Of a stretch of DNA of 47,335 nt, positions 16,733 through 25,454 are shown piece by piece. Position 1 is the first letter of the stretch. Every line of letters begins with the position of its first letter. The stretch covers positions 1 to 47,335 of the forward strand of contig JARJMZ020000018.1 in assembly GCA_029335875.2 (NCBI GenBank), written 5' to 3'. Both the position numbers and the translations under genes were made by a program. Source of the DNA: Thermoprotei archaeon (GTDB lineage: Archaea; Thermoproteota; Thermoprotei_A; Sulfolobales; Acidilobaceae). A model generated the notes under the pieces. The model was not told where the DNA came from. It did no database searches and was given only the letters and a program-made list of their open reading frames with translations.

Positions 16733-18223
16733 ATGAAAATAGCCCTCATAACAAGCAGGACTGCAGAGGCTATAGTGGAGGATTATGTCAGGAGGAACGT
16801 TAAGGTTAAAGGCGTTGAACTTAAAATAGTTAGTCTCCCGATACACGCCATATCAATGGTTTCATCAGATACTGTAGCTAAAATAGTTAAAACACACGGC
16901 AACATACTTGAGGCTTTGAAAAGCTCGGACATAATATTAGCCCCTGGAACAGTGTCTGGAAGCATGGAAATACTAAGTTCGACAGTGGGCAAACCGGTTT
17001 ATAAAGCTTCAAAAGCCCTATCCCACCTACCTCAAGTCATAAGCTATGTTGTTGATGGGGGGGTCTTAGATGCTGTTAAGCCCGCGGAGGAAGTCGTAAG
17101 CCTTAAAGAGCCCCTCATAGACTATGTTGAAGCTTTTAAGGTTAACGGTTTAAGCGTGCCCCTCAAAGGCCCCCCATTAATACTAGCCTCTGAAATAGTG
17201 GCTGCCGTAGGCCTTGAAAGTTTAAAATACAGGCTTTCAAGGTTCATATCTGAGGGGGCTCAAATAATAGTTATCGGCTCCAGCTTCGACACGAGCCCCG
17301 GAGAGCTAGCATCTAAAGTATCCTATGCTGTGGAGACGGGCCACACGATCCTAGCGGAGACACCGACGGGAGACCATGCCAGGGAAGCCCTCGGAGCCGG
17401 GGCCCATGGAATCATAATGTCCACAGAGCACCTAGAAGCCTCCCTCAGCCACGTGGGAGGGGACAAGGCTATAGTAGTTGGGGATAGGAGTGTTGAAGCC
17501 CTAGCCAGAGCCTCTGAGAGAGCTAGGGAAGCCGGGGTCTCAAAGATAATAGTGGATCCTGTGGTGGGCGTGCCCCTAGTAGATTTCGCCTCAACAATAG
17601 CGAGGTACAGGGAAGCCTCCAGAATAGGCTGCCCCACACTCTTCTCCTCAGCTAACGTTGTAGAGGAGGTTGAAGCGGATACCCATGGAGTCCACGCCAT
17701 CCTAGCAGCTTTAGCTGTGGAGCTCGGAGCATCAATATACCTTGTAGTAGAGGATAGCTACAAGTCCATACACTCAACATCGGAAGCTAGGGAAGCTTTG
17801 AGGATAGCCTCGGAAGCTTACGCTAGAAAAACTGCTATGAGGGGCTCGTTCAGCAAGCTCTTAATAGTTAAACAACAGAACCCCCCTGAAAAGCCCACCA
17901 TTAAAGCTCCTGGGGAGAGAGTAGACTATATAGGGCCCCGGTGGGATGAGAGGGGGTATGTTAGGGTTGAAGTCGACGCTGAGAGGGGGGTCATAATAGC
18001 CTCATATGTAGAGTATAAGGGTGGAACATATACTGTAGAAGGCAGACACGCGACTAGCGTGGCGAGAGCCCTGGTTAGGAGGGCGGGCCTAGACCCTGAG
18101 CACGCCGCATACCTGGGCTACGAGCTTGCCAAGGCTGAGATAGCTCTAAAACTAGGCAAGTCATATATACAGGATTCACCCATAATAAATACACCCTGGG
18201 ATGGGGAGGTTGCGGAGGGCTGA
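16733..18223 (+). CDS. Dihydropteroate synthase-like protein (archaeal MJ0107-type)
   Basis: This 496-residue protein matches the archaeal 'dihydropteroate synthase-related' family. It has an N-terminal domain with DIILAPGTVSGSMEIL (about 65-80), a central TIM-barrel pterin-binding-like domain (IIVIGSSFDTSPGELASKV, ETPTGDHAREALGAGAHGII, IIVDPVVGVPLVDF), and a C-terminal alpha/beta domain with DERGYVRVEV and AHAAYLGYELAKAEIAL-like sequence. The family is linked to synthesis of modified pterin C1 carriers. The exact reaction is not certain for this group. The ATG start is clear. The 3' end overlaps the mevalonate kinase gene by 23 nt. Confidence 0.83.
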   Translation: MKIALITSRTAEAIVEDYVRRNVKVKGVELKIVSLPIHAISMVSSDTVAKIVKTHGNILEALKSSDIILAPGTVSGSMEILSSTVGKPVYKASKALSHLPQVISYVVDGGVLDAVKPAEEVVSLKEPLIDYVEAFKVNGLSVPLKGPPLILASEIVAAVGLESLKYRLSRFISEGAQIIVIGSSFDTSPGELASKVSYAVETGHTILAETPTGDHAREALGAGAHGIIMSTEHLEASLSHVGGDKAIVVGDRSVEALARASERAREAGVSKIIVDPVVGVPLVDFASTIARYREASRIGCPTLFSSANVVEEVEADTHGVHAILAALAVELGASIYLVVEDSYKSIHSTSEAREALRIASEAYARKTAMRGSFSKLLIVKQQNPPEKPTIKAPGERVDYIGPRWDERGYVRVEVDAERGVIIASYVEYKGGTYTVEGRHATSVARALVRRAGLDPEHAAYLGYELAKAEIALKLGKSYIQDSPIINTPWDGEVAEG

Positions 18224-19184
18224 GGCTAGCGCCCCAGGCAAGATAATATTGTTCGGAGAGCATTTCGTAGTCAAAGGATACAGGGCTATAGCAACCTCCA
18301 CAAGCCTCAGAGCTAGGGTTTCAGTGGAGGAGATAAGAGAACCGGGGATAGTTATTGAAAGCGAGAATCTAAACATTAAAGGCTCCCTAAACCTAAACCT
18401 TGAGGGAAACGTGCCCAGGGAACTCCTAGTATACGTTGAGATCCTTAGGGCTCTGAGAGAGAGGGGCTTCAACATGATCCCCCACAGGGCGAGGCTTAAG
18501 AGCAGCATGCCCATATCTGCCGGGCTAGGCTCCAGCGCCTCCACCAGCGTCGCCTACGCCCTAGCTTATACAGCATTACACGGGGACCCCTTGAAGGGTA
18601 GAGACTTGCTAGAGGTTTCCCTAGAGGGGGAGAAGGTAGCCCACGGGAGGCCTAGCGGGATCGACAACACTATAGCCACCCTAGGGGGGACCATAGTTTA
18701 TAGGAGGGGGGAGGAGCCCTTGAAAGTCGAAGTTAACATACCGGAAGGATACACGTTCCTCATAGCGGACACGGGCGTGAAGAGGTCTACGAGGGAAGCC
18801 GTGGAGCACGTCCTAAAACTAGCTGAAAGCCTCTGGAAAATAGCGAGCCTCATCTACGAGGCGGCAGACAAGATAGTGGAGGAAGCGCTTAAAGCCCTAA
18901 AAACAGGGGATGTGAAAACCCTGGGCCCCCTAATGTACGTTAACCACGGGCTCCTCAACGCCATAGGAGTATCTCATGAGAAACTAGACGCAATAGTATA
19001 TGAGGCGAGAAAACACGGAGCCCTAGGGGCTAAACTCACAGGGGCCGGGTGGGGAGGGTGCGCCATAATACTCGCCAGAGAGGGAGACATAGAAAACCTG
19101 GCCGAGAAAATATCCAAACACACTGTCACAATCGAAAAAGCAAAGATAAACGTGGAGGGAGCCACAATAGACTATAACAGCTGA
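18201..19184 (+). CDS. mvk: Mevalonate kinase
   Basis: This 327-residue GHMP kinase phosphorylates mevalonate in the archaeal isoprenoid-lipid pathway. Visible motifs are APGKIILFGEHFVVKG (11-26), the ATP loop PISAGLGSSAS (104-114) and the C-terminal TGAGWGGCAII. The segment GRPSGIDNTIATLGG fits mevalonate kinase rather than phosphomevalonate kinase or homoserine kinase. The ATG lies inside the 3' end of the preceding gene (23-nt overlap), so translation is probably coupled to the DHPS-like gene. No other mevalonate-pathway gene is in the window. Confidence 0.93.
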   Translation: MGRLRRAEASAPGKIILFGEHFVVKGYRAIATSTSLRARVSVEEIREPGIVIESENLNIKGSLNLNLEGNVPRELLVYVEILRALRERGFNMIPHRARLKSSMPISAGLGSSASTSVAYALAYTALHGDPLKGRDLLEVSLEGEKVAHGRPSGIDNTIATLGGTIVYRRGEEPLKVEVNIPEGYTFLIADTGVKRSTREAVEHVLKLAESLWKIASLIYEAADKIVEEALKALKTGDVKTLGPLMYVNHGLLNAIGVSHEKLDAIVYEARKHGALGAKLTGAGWGGCAIILAREGDIENLAEKISKHTVTIEKAKINVEGATIDYNS

Positions 19185-19286
19185 TAACCACATCTTAACG
19201 TCTAGGATGGTAAAGGTGGAGGCTCCAAGTCTATGGGGGGGAGGGTTATAAGGAGAGTTTACCCTCAAGCCCACACTGTGGTGAAC

Positions 19287-19306
19287 CCCTCAAAGGCAAT
19301 AGAAAG
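19287..19306 (+). repeat. CRISPR-repeat-like 3' half upstream of tfb
   Basis: CCCTCAAAGGCAATAGAAAG keeps AAAGG-AATAGAAAG (14 of 15 bases of the repeat's 3' part) but the left palindrome arm is altered. It lies 35 bp upstream of the tfb TATA-like box. It is weaker than the other units and could be chance. Confidence 0.4.
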
Positions 19307-19340
19307 GGAGGATATAAGTATTTAAGGTCTGGAGAGCGTA

Positions 19341-19350
19341 AAATATATAA
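19341..19350 (+). promoter_or_regulatory. TATA-like box of tfb
   Basis: AAATATATAA is centred about 37 bp before the GTG start at 19382. Transcription would begin roughly 10 nt before the start codon, so the mRNA would be nearly leaderless. Confidence 0.6.
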
Positions 19351-19381
19351 GGGTAGGCCAAGGTTTTAGCAATGTTAAAGT

Positions 19382-20320
19382 GTGGGGTGGAGGTGTATTC
19401 CAGTGGGTCCTGGGGAGACTACTCGTGAGTGCCCACCTGATAAGATTATTTTCGACCCCCAGAGGGGGGCTAGGGTGTGCGCTGAGACAGGGGAGGTTCT
19501 CGAGGAGAATATTATAACAGATGAGGGCGAGTGGCGGGCTTACACTCCGGAGGAGAAGGCTAAGAGGGCTAGGACTGGGGGGGCTGTATCCTACTCTAAG
19601 CCTCATATGGGTCTCGATGTCCAGGTTGGCCCCTATAGGGAGCCTGGGAGCCGTAAGATTAGGGGTTTGGGTAAGAGGTATGAGTCTACGAGGATCCAGA
19701 AGACTTTCAGGTTGAGTAGGTTGATGGGGAGCCTGGAGAAGAATATTGCTAGCGCCCTGGTCATCATTGACGATATTGTAGCTAAACTTGAGCTCCCAGA
19801 CTCTGTGAAGGAGGAAGCTGCCAGAATATACAGGGAAGCTGCCCAGAAGGGCTTGACTAGGGGGCGCAGTGTGGAGGCTATGGTTGCAGCCTCCCTGTAT
19901 GCTGCTTGTAGGAGGCATAAAGTGCCGTGCAGCATAGATGAGATAATATTCTATCTTAAAGCTCAGGAGACAGACATTAAGAGGGAGGTGGCGAGAAACT
20001 ATAGGCTCCTAGTGAGAGACCTTAACCTTAACATACCCGTGCTGGAGCCTGAAAGGTTCGTGAACAGGATAGCGAGCGCCATGAACATGCCCGAGCAGGT
20101 TGTAGCGGACGCTATAAAGATAATAATAGAGGCTAAGAAGAGGGGAGTACCTTCAGGTAAAGACCCCAGCGGCCTGGCGGCTGCAGCCATATACTTGGCA
20201 GCCCTAAAACACGGATATAGGAAGACACAGAAGGAGATAGCCCAAGTAGCGGGCGTAACAGAAGTCACCGTCAGGAACAGGTATAAGGAGATAACGCAAG
20301 CGTTGAAGATCGAAGGGTAA
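19382..20320 (+). CDS. tfb: Transcription initiation factor TFB
   Basis: This 312-residue TFIIB homologue recruits RNA polymerase to TATA-binding protein at promoters. The N-terminal ribbon CPPDKIIFDPQRG (17-29) and VCAETGEVLEENII follow the crenarchaeal TFB pattern. In that pattern two of the four classical zinc cysteines are replaced (CPPD and CAET), so this is not a defect. The B-reader/linker DEGEWRAYTPEEKAKRAR follows, then two cyclin repeats (about 105-200 and 205-300), the second containing the helix-turn-helix QKEIAQVAGVTEVTVRNRYKEI that reads the BRE. GTG is the only start after an in-frame stop at 19376. An out-of-frame ATG at 19372 opens a frame that stops at 19426. Confidence 0.94.
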   Translation: MGWRCIPVGPGETTRECPPDKIIFDPQRGARVCAETGEVLEENIITDEGEWRAYTPEEKAKRARTGGAVSYSKPHMGLDVQVGPYREPGSRKIRGLGKRYESTRIQKTFRLSRLMGSLEKNIASALVIIDDIVAKLELPDSVKEEAARIYREAAQKGLTRGRSVEAMVAASLYAACRRHKVPCSIDEIIFYLKAQETDIKREVARNYRLLVRDLNLNIPVLEPERFVNRIASAMNMPEQVVADAIKIIIEAKKRGVPSGKDPSGLAAAAIYLAALKHGYRKTQKEIAQVAGVTEVTVRNRYKEITQALKIEG

Positions 20321-20386
20321 ACGTTAAACACAGTCTCCAACAAACTTTTTAACATTCTTTTAGGGATCTCCCAGTGGAGGGTGTAA

Positions 20387-21268
20387 GTGTTGGGTTTAAG
20401 TGTTTTCAAGGAATGTAAGCCTTTAATAGGAGTAATACATCTACCTCCTCTCCCAGGGTCTCCAGGATATAGGAGGTCTAGATTTCCAGATGTTGGGGGG
20501 AGCGTGTGGAGTATTGAGAAGATAGTTGAATACGCTGTCAGCCAGGCTAAGATTTATGAAAACGTAGGGTTCGACGGGGTCATAATCGAGAATTATGGAG
20601 ATAAACCCTACAGTGTTAGGGCTGGCGCGGGCCAGGCGGCCGCCCTCTCTAGAATAGTCTACTCTACAGTTAGGGAGGTCTCCATACCGGTGGGGGTTAA
20701 CGTCCTATGGAACTCGGGCTACGAGGCTGTATATGTAGCCCATGTTAGTGGAGCCAGTTTCATAAGGGTATACAACTTGTGCGAGCTTCGAGTGTCGCAA
20801 GAGGGCATATTATACCCTGAAGCTAGGAGGGTTGCGAGAGCCCTAGGAGAGCTTGGAGCCTACGAGGACATATACTCTGGAAACCTCTCCATAATGACAG
20901 ACATAAGCACCAGGCAGGCCGCGGCACAGCAACCTGCAGACATAAGAGCTATAATAAGAGATTGCGTGGATAGATGCGGGATCCCAATACACGCTATCAT
21001 AATATCAGGGGCTAGGATAGGGGAGGAGCCAGGGTACGATGCGACCGAAGCAGCCCATAGCGTGACCAGGGACATTTACGTGAAACTATTCATGGGCAGC
21101 GGGGTGAGCCACATCAACATATCGAAATACTGGGAGCTCGTAGACGGCTTCATAGTTGGGACTAGCGTTAAACTAGGCAGCAGGGTTGAGAACCCTGTTA
21201 GCGAGGAGAAGGCTGCCAGCCTAGCTAAGCTCGTTAAACACTATAGGTCAACTATAGGCTGCTCCTAG
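20387..21268 (+). CDS. BtpA/SgcQ family protein
   Basis: This 293-residue TIM-barrel-like protein opens with KPLIGVIHLPPLPGSPGY and continues with YENVGFDGVIIENYGDKPY, the signature of the BtpA family. Cyanobacterial BtpA is a thylakoid-associated protein needed for photosystem I stability. The role in archaea is not known, and related proteins sit near nucleoside or sugar metabolism genes. GGAGGG lies 4 nt upstream of the GTG at 20387, and a TTG follows as the next codon. No membrane segment is visible. Confidence 0.85.
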   Translation: MLGLSVFKECKPLIGVIHLPPLPGSPGYRRSRFPDVGGSVWSIEKIVEYAVSQAKIYENVGFDGVIIENYGDKPYSVRAGAGQAAALSRIVYSTVREVSIPVGVNVLWNSGYEAVYVAHVSGASFIRVYNLCELRVSQEGILYPEARRVARALGELGAYEDIYSGNLSIMTDISTRQAAAQQPADIRAIIRDCVDRCGIPIHAIIISGARIGEEPGYDATEAAHSVTRDIYVKLFMGSGVSHINISKYWELVDGFIVGTSVKLGSRVENPVSEEKAASLAKLVKHYRSTIGCS

Positions 21269-21289
21269 CTATCCCCCCAGCCTCTAATA

Positions 21290-21318
21290 CCGGGCTGGAG
21301 GCCGGCCAGGCATCCCGG
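21290..21318. terminator. GC-rich hairpin between btpA and fumC
   Basis: CCGGG (21290-21294) plus CTGG pair with CCAG (21306-21309) and CCCGG (21314-21318), around a 7-nt AGGCCGG loop and with a 4-nt bulge. It lies 22 nt after the btpA stop. It could be a transcript end or simply a stable RNA fold. No T-run follows directly. Confidence 0.3.
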
Positions 21319-21359
21319 CTTGGCTTAAGCGGAAACTGTTTTCGAAGTATATAGGCTTC

Positions 21360-21369
21360 TATAAAAAAG
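21360..21369 (+). promoter_or_regulatory. TATA-like box of fumC
   Basis: TATAAAAAAG lies 45 bp upstream of the TTG start. It predicts a leader of roughly 18 nt containing GGTGT. Confidence 0.5.
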
Positions 21370-21404
21370 CCTAGTGAAGCCTGCTCAAGCGTGGTGTCAG
21401 GATT

Positions 21405-22748
21405 TTGAGCTATGTTGGTAAGGCTGTGGAGGTTTTCCTAGATACTGGGACTAGGTTTCCCAGGAGGATGATATGGGCTGCCGGCCTCGTCAAGTACTCG
21501 GCTGCTAGGGCTAACGTGGAGCTCGGCCTCCTGGACGCTCCCAGGGCTGAGGCTATAATGAGGGCTTCCCTCGAGGTTGCTGAGGGTTTACATGATGATA
21601 AGATAATTGTAGACGTGTTCCAGACGGGTTCGGGGACAGGGTTTAACATGAACGTTAACGAGGTTATAGCTGAGAGGGCCTCTCAGATCTCGGGGCTTAG
21701 AGTGCACCCCAACGATCACGTTAACATGAGCCAGTCTTCTAACGATGTAGTCCCCACTGTTGTGAGGTTATCCCTAGCTTATGAGCTGGAGAACGTCCTT
21801 ATACCCGCTGTTGAGAGGGCTGTGGAGTCTCTCTTAAGATTATCCGATAGGACTAGGGGCGTGGTCAAGCCTGGGAGAACTCATTTGAGGGACGCCCTCC
21901 CAGTAACTATGGGCCAGGAGTTTTCAGCCTACGCTGACGCCCTCTCCAAGGATAAGAGCCTGCTGGAGAATGCTGTCGAGCACCTGCTAGAAGTGCCCCT
22001 AGGGGGAACAGCTGTGGGGACCGGGTTAAACGCCCACCCCCAATACTCTGAGGTCGCCGTGAAGACTCTAGCGGAGGCTGCAAGGTTGAAGCTCAGACCG
22101 GCAGCCAGCACTTTCAGAGCTATGAGGCTCCTCTCAGATGTTGTAGCTGTAAGCTCAGCCATGAAAGTGTTGGCCCTAGACTTGTGGCGCCTCTCCCAGG
22201 ATCTGAGGCTCATGTACTCCGGGCCGTTCACCGGGCTCGGAGAAATAGATATTCCCCAGGAGGTCCCGGGGAGTAGTATGATGCCGGGGAAAGTTAACCC
22301 TGTAACCGTGGAGGCTGTAATGCAGGCTGCATCGCACGTCATAGGCTTAGACCAGACGGTTACAATGGCCTCTCTACTGGGGGAGTTCGAGCTTAGCATG
22401 GGCATACCCCTAGCTGGCTACGCAACCTTAACCCAAGCCCGCCTCCTTAGAGAGTCCCTAGACAAGCTGTCAACACTGGTGATCGATAGGGTTAAACCAT
22501 TAGAGGATAAAACCAGGTGGATGGCTGAGAGGAGCCAGGCCCTCATAACCATTATAACCCCAATAGTAGGCTACGAGAAGGCCGCCGAAATCTCCAAGAA
22601 ACTATACGAGGGAAAAAGCGTTAGAGAAGCCCTGAGAGAGCTCGGGCTAAGCGAAGAGGAAGTCAACAAAATACTAGACATGGAGAAACTCACAAAACCC
22701 GGCATACCAGTCCTTCAGCTTAAAAAGCCCGGAGAGCCCACGAGCTAG
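21405..22748 (+). CDS. fumC: Fumarate hydratase, class II
   Basis: This 447-residue enzyme of the fumarase/aspartase superfamily interconverts fumarate and malate. The signature GSSMMPGKVNP (289-299) carries the catalytic serine loop. QTGSGTGFNMNVNEV (73-87), VNMSQSSNDVVPT (106-118) and KPGRTHLRDALPVT (155-168) form the active site with H160. QSSND and GRTHLRDA fit fumarase better than argininosuccinate lyase or aspartase. The N-terminus is about 20-30 residues shorter than bacterial FumC, and no upstream start in frame is evident. TTG 21405 is used. It is followed after 16 nt by a small gene of unknown function. Confidence 0.93.
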   Translation: MSYVGKAVEVFLDTGTRFPRRMIWAAGLVKYSAARANVELGLLDAPRAEAIMRASLEVAEGLHDDKIIVDVFQTGSGTGFNMNVNEVIAERASQISGLRVHPNDHVNMSQSSNDVVPTVVRLSLAYELENVLIPAVERAVESLLRLSDRTRGVVKPGRTHLRDALPVTMGQEFSAYADALSKDKSLLENAVEHLLEVPLGGTAVGTGLNAHPQYSEVAVKTLAEAARLKLRPAASTFRAMRLLSDVVAVSSAMKVLALDLWRLSQDLRLMYSGPFTGLGEIDIPQEVPGSSMMPGKVNPVTVEAVMQAASHVIGLDQTVTMASLLGEFELSMGIPLAGYATLTQARLLRESLDKLSTLVIDRVKPLEDKTRWMAERSQALITIITPIVGYEKAAEISKKLYEGKSVREALRELGLSEEEVNKILDMEKLTKPGIPVLQLKKPGEPTS

Positions 22749-22764
22749 AGGTGGCCCGAGCCCA

Positions 22765-23157
22765 ATGCCTAAAATACTAGTCATAAGAGCTGAAAGAGGG
22801 AAAATAGTAGAGTCAAAAATAGTCGAGGGAGAACTACGGGAAACAGTAAGGAAAATAACGTCAAAAGCCCTAGAAGAATGGGACCCCGAGAAAAGCGACT
22901 TCATAGTAATAAAAGAGAAGAGGAAAATAGAAACAACACAACCAGTAGAAATGGAAACCCTGAAAACACTGGAGAACCTAGAAATAGGGGAAACCCACAT
23001 ACAGCTACCAATATATATGATAAGCTTCGACAACACCATGATCGAAGAAGACAACTACGTTGAAAACAAAATCTACCTAATAACACTCTACGCAAACGAG
23101 GAAATAAAAGACCTCCTCGAAATAGAAGCAGCCGAAATAACAACACCAATAAGCTAA
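22765..23157 (+). CDS. Hypothetical protein, 130 aa
   Basis: I do not recognise this protein. It starts with ATG 16 nt after fumC and probably shares its transcript. It is rich in Glu, Lys and Ile, begins with a strand (PKILVIRA) and contains alternating strand-like segments (QLPIYMISFDNTMI, NKIYLITLYANEEI). It has no cysteine and no visible signal peptide or membrane helix. The coding strand is unusually A-rich throughout, like the 3' ends of neighbouring genes. The long continuous frame and the tight spacing after fumC support a real gene. Confidence 0.65.
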   Translation: MPKILVIRAERGKIVESKIVEGELRETVRKITSKALEEWDPEKSDFIVIKEKRKIETTQPVEMETLKTLENLEIGETHIQLPIYMISFDNTMIEEDNYVENKIYLITLYANEEIKDLLEIEAAEITTPIS

Positions 23158-23387
23158 AATCCCCCCACCCAACATAGAATAAAAGATTTTCATAAATAGC
23201 AGAGAGGAGAGACGCCTCCCAGAGGCCGAACACCTCCCAAAAACGGTAATAAACAACCTCCAGGAGAGGAGCCGGCGAGCCAAGAACTAGCATAACCAGG
23301 TACAAGCTACTGTGAGGAGCTCTCTCCCCCTCAAGTCTAGAACAGTCTAGGATAATCTTCGCATGCCGGGCATGGTCATCCTGGCTT

Positions 23388-23906
23388 TTAGGCTCCACCT
23401 CCTATAACCTTTATTCCAATCTCGAAGATGGACGCGACATCACCCTTACTATCAATGATCCTCAAAATGCCGTGGACTGTCTCATATTGTTTCACTACGT
23501 CCCAAGGAGGTTCTGCGGGAGTGAAAGTTAATATTGCAGAGCCTCCTGGATAGATGACTATTGTGCTTGGGTTAGTTTGATCCGGGTATATGAATATGTT
23601 GCTGTAGCCTTCAGGGTAGACTATTGTTAGTTGTACGCGAAGCTCTGCCGGGCCCGGTCCGGTTTCTATTTTTAACGGAGCGTTACCCAGGTTTACTATG
23701 GTCATCTCAAACCTAGTGTATGGGGTATCCAGGTACCTGTAAGCTGTTGGTTGCCCTTGGATTACCGCTACCGGGGTCGTTGTTCCCCTAGCAAATAGTG
23801 TCAGGTATGCGATTATCGCTACTCCTACACTCAATATTATTATTGTTAATAGTATTGCCAGTACTGGGCCGCTTAGATCCCCTCTCCTAGCCCTCATCCC
23901 ACGCAT
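23388..23906 (-). CDS. Archaeal pilin/archaellin-like protein with N-terminal membrane anchor
   Basis: This 172-residue protein has a basic N-terminus MRGMRARRGDLSG followed by a 20-25 residue hydrophobic helix (PVLAILLTIIILSVGVAIIAYLTLF) and an extracellular-type beta-rich domain. This resembles archaeal type IV pilin-like proteins that are cut by a PibD-type peptidase near the basic/hydrophobic border, here probably around RRG-D/L. The exact site is uncertain. It stands alone on the minus strand with no assembly ATPase or platform gene nearby. An ATG three codons in (MRARRG) is an alternative start. A 12-bp inverted repeat lies upstream. Confidence 0.6.
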   Translation of the reverse strand: MRGMRARRGDLSGPVLAILLTIIILSVGVAIIAYLTLFARGTTTPVAVIQGQPTAYRYLDTPYTRFEMTIVNLGNAPLKIETGPGPAELRVQLTIVYPEGYSNIFIYPDQTNPSTIVIYPGGSAILTFTPAEPPWDVVKQYETVHGILRIIDSKGDVASIFEIGIKVIGGGA

Positions 23907-23966
23907 TTTACAGATACCATTACATAGTATACGTGGATCTCAACATTAATAAGCGTTAAACCTTTC

Positions 23967-24022
23967 CTGCTTACACTATTGTTCAAACACCATCTGCACG
24001 TTTATGGTTTTAGTGTAAGCTG
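23967..24022. promoter_or_regulatory. Inverted repeat between divergent pilin-like and DUF371 genes
   Basis: CTGCTTACACTA (23967-23978) and TAGTGTAAGCTG (24011-24022) form 12-bp arms with one mismatch (ten perfect inner pairs) around 32 nt. They lie midway in the 208-bp divergent gap, which holds no gene. It could be an operator for one or both promoters, or a pair of sites for one regulator. Confidence 0.4.
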
Positions 24023-24114
24023 TTACCACCCTAACTTACGGTAGAGCCTCCTTCCCCCCGGGCTAGTTTTGGTTTTAGGGTTTGCCTGTATAGTGTCCTC
24101 ATGGTTTCCCGGGG

Positions 24115-24567
24115 TTGGTTGTGGAGGTTTCTGTGAGGGGTTTTAGTTTTAGGGCTTGGGGTCACGTTAACGTTAGAGCTACCCATAGGGGGACTTTTGA
24201 GATTACCAAGGAGGACTATCTGACCCCCAGGGGCGACTGTATTATAGGTGTTAGGTCTGAGGTTGCCGCCGCAGACCTTCCTAGGTGGTTTGTTGAGGCC
24301 GCCCGTAGTGATGAATCTGTTATAGTGGCTGTTTTATGCTCTGGGGGTGTTTGCGACTCTGTGGTTGGCTGGGGGTCCCCTCTTTTTTCTCTTAGCGACC
24401 CTACTAGGATTGTTTTCAGGAAGTCCTCCTATGTTGGTCCCGAGACTGTGATGGTTAGGGCTTCGAAGTCGGCTTTAGACCTTAGGAGGGACCTTGTTTT
24501 GAGGCTTTCTGAGGGTTTAGAGCTTTCTGTTACCCTCCTCGTTTACCGTTGGGGCTTGGGCGGGTAA
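24115..24567 (+). CDS. DUF371 family protein
   Basis: This 150-residue protein carries the DUF371 pattern: GHVNVRATHRGTFEITKEDYLTPRGDCIIGV at about 16-46. The family occurs across archaea and some eukaryotes. Its function is not known, although the conserved His, Arg, Thr and Glu/Asp suggest a binding site. The TTG start at 24115 is followed by a GTG two codons later, and either is possible. NAD kinase follows after 44 nt, so an operon is likely. Confidence 0.85.
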   Translation: MVVEVSVRGFSFRAWGHVNVRATHRGTFEITKEDYLTPRGDCIIGVRSEVAAADLPRWFVEAARSDESVIVAVLCSGGVCDSVVGWGSPLFSLSDPTRIVFRKSSYVGPETVMVRASKSALDLRRDLVLRLSEGLELSVTLLVYRWGLGG

Positions 24568-24611
24568 CTTTATTTTACCTTAAACGGTCAAATACAATTG
24601 GAGGATCCGCT

Positions 24612-25454
24612 TTGCTGGGCGAGAGTGTGGGGCTCGTAGTTAAGCGGGGCAGTGTCTCCGCCGAGGAGATAGCTCTCAGGGCTGTTAAGGTTCTCGAGGA
24701 GTTGGGGGTTAAAGTGCTTGTTGAGTCGAGCGTGAACTATGAGAGCCTCTCTGGATACCCTAAGTTTAGTTTTTCAGGTGAGGTTCCGGAGAAGCTTATA
24801 GTTGTGGGGGGCGACGGGACCCTCTTGAGGAGTGTTTTGAGGCTTGGAGATAGAAGCCCCATCATAATGGCTGTGAGGGCTGGGAAGAGGGGTTTCCTCC
24901 TTGACGTTGAAAGGTATGAGGTTGAGGAGAGGGTTAGGGATTTCATTAGGGGGGACTATAGGATCGTTGAATACCCTAAGCAGGGCGTGTACTTGAACGG
25001 GCGCATCATGGCCTGCGTTCTCAACGATGCAGTCATAGTGTCTAAGATGGCGAGGATGGTGAGGCTAAGCGTGTCCATAGACGGGTATGACGCTATGAGA
25101 GTAGACGGGGACGGGGTGATAGTGTCCACTACGCTGGGCAGCACAGCTTATAGCTTGAGCGCCGGGGGCCCCATAATAGATCCAAGGCTGGACGTCATAG
25201 TCATAACCCCCATGAACCCAGTACAGCTCCACATGAGGCCCATAGTAGCGCCGGGAGACTCCCTAGTAGAAGTCACACTATCACCCCAGAGTAACGAAGC
25301 CTACCTAAGCCTAGACGGTGAAGTCTTCGGGGAAGCCACTCCAGGCAGTGTAATAGCCGTTAAAAAATGCGCCTCCAAAGCTAGAATAGCGAGATTCAGG
25401 TGGTGGGAGAACTTCTATGAACGACTCCACACAAGAATACTCACATACTGGTAG
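24612..25454 (+). CDS. nadK: NAD kinase
   Basis: This protein of about 280 residues makes NADP from NAD with ATP or polyphosphate. The catalytic loop VVGGDGT (about 64-70) and the long motif GDGVIVSTTLGSTAYSLSAGG with NPVQLHMRPIVAP are intact. I chose TTG 24612 because GGAGG lies at 24600-24604, 7 nt upstream. A longer frame from 24549 would overlap DUF371 and lacks such a site. The last 38 nt overlap the next gene, so DUF371-nadK-PIN gene may be one transcript. Confidence 0.9.
   Translation: MLGESVGLVVKRGSVSAEEIALRAVKVLEELGVKVLVESSVNYESLSGYPKFSFSGEVPEKLIVVGGDGTLLRSVLRLGDRSPIIMAVRAGKRGFLLDVERYEVEERVRDFIRGDYRIVEYPKQGVYLNGRIMACVLNDAVIVSKMARMVRLSVSIDGYDAMRVDGDGVIVSTTLGSTAYSLSAGGPIIDPRLDVIVITPMNPVQLHMRPIVAPGDSLVEVTLSPQSNEAYLSLDGEVFGEATPGSVIAVKKCASKARIARFRWWENFYERLHTRILTYW

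Noticed and set aside
19372..19428. Out-of-frame ATG suggesting a frameshift at the tfb start
   Set aside because: The frame stops after 18 codons, and the GTG frame alone gives a complete TFB N-terminus.
19382..19480. Apparent loss of zinc cysteines in TFB
   Set aside because: CPPD and CxETG are the normal crenarchaeal TFB form, so nothing is broken here.
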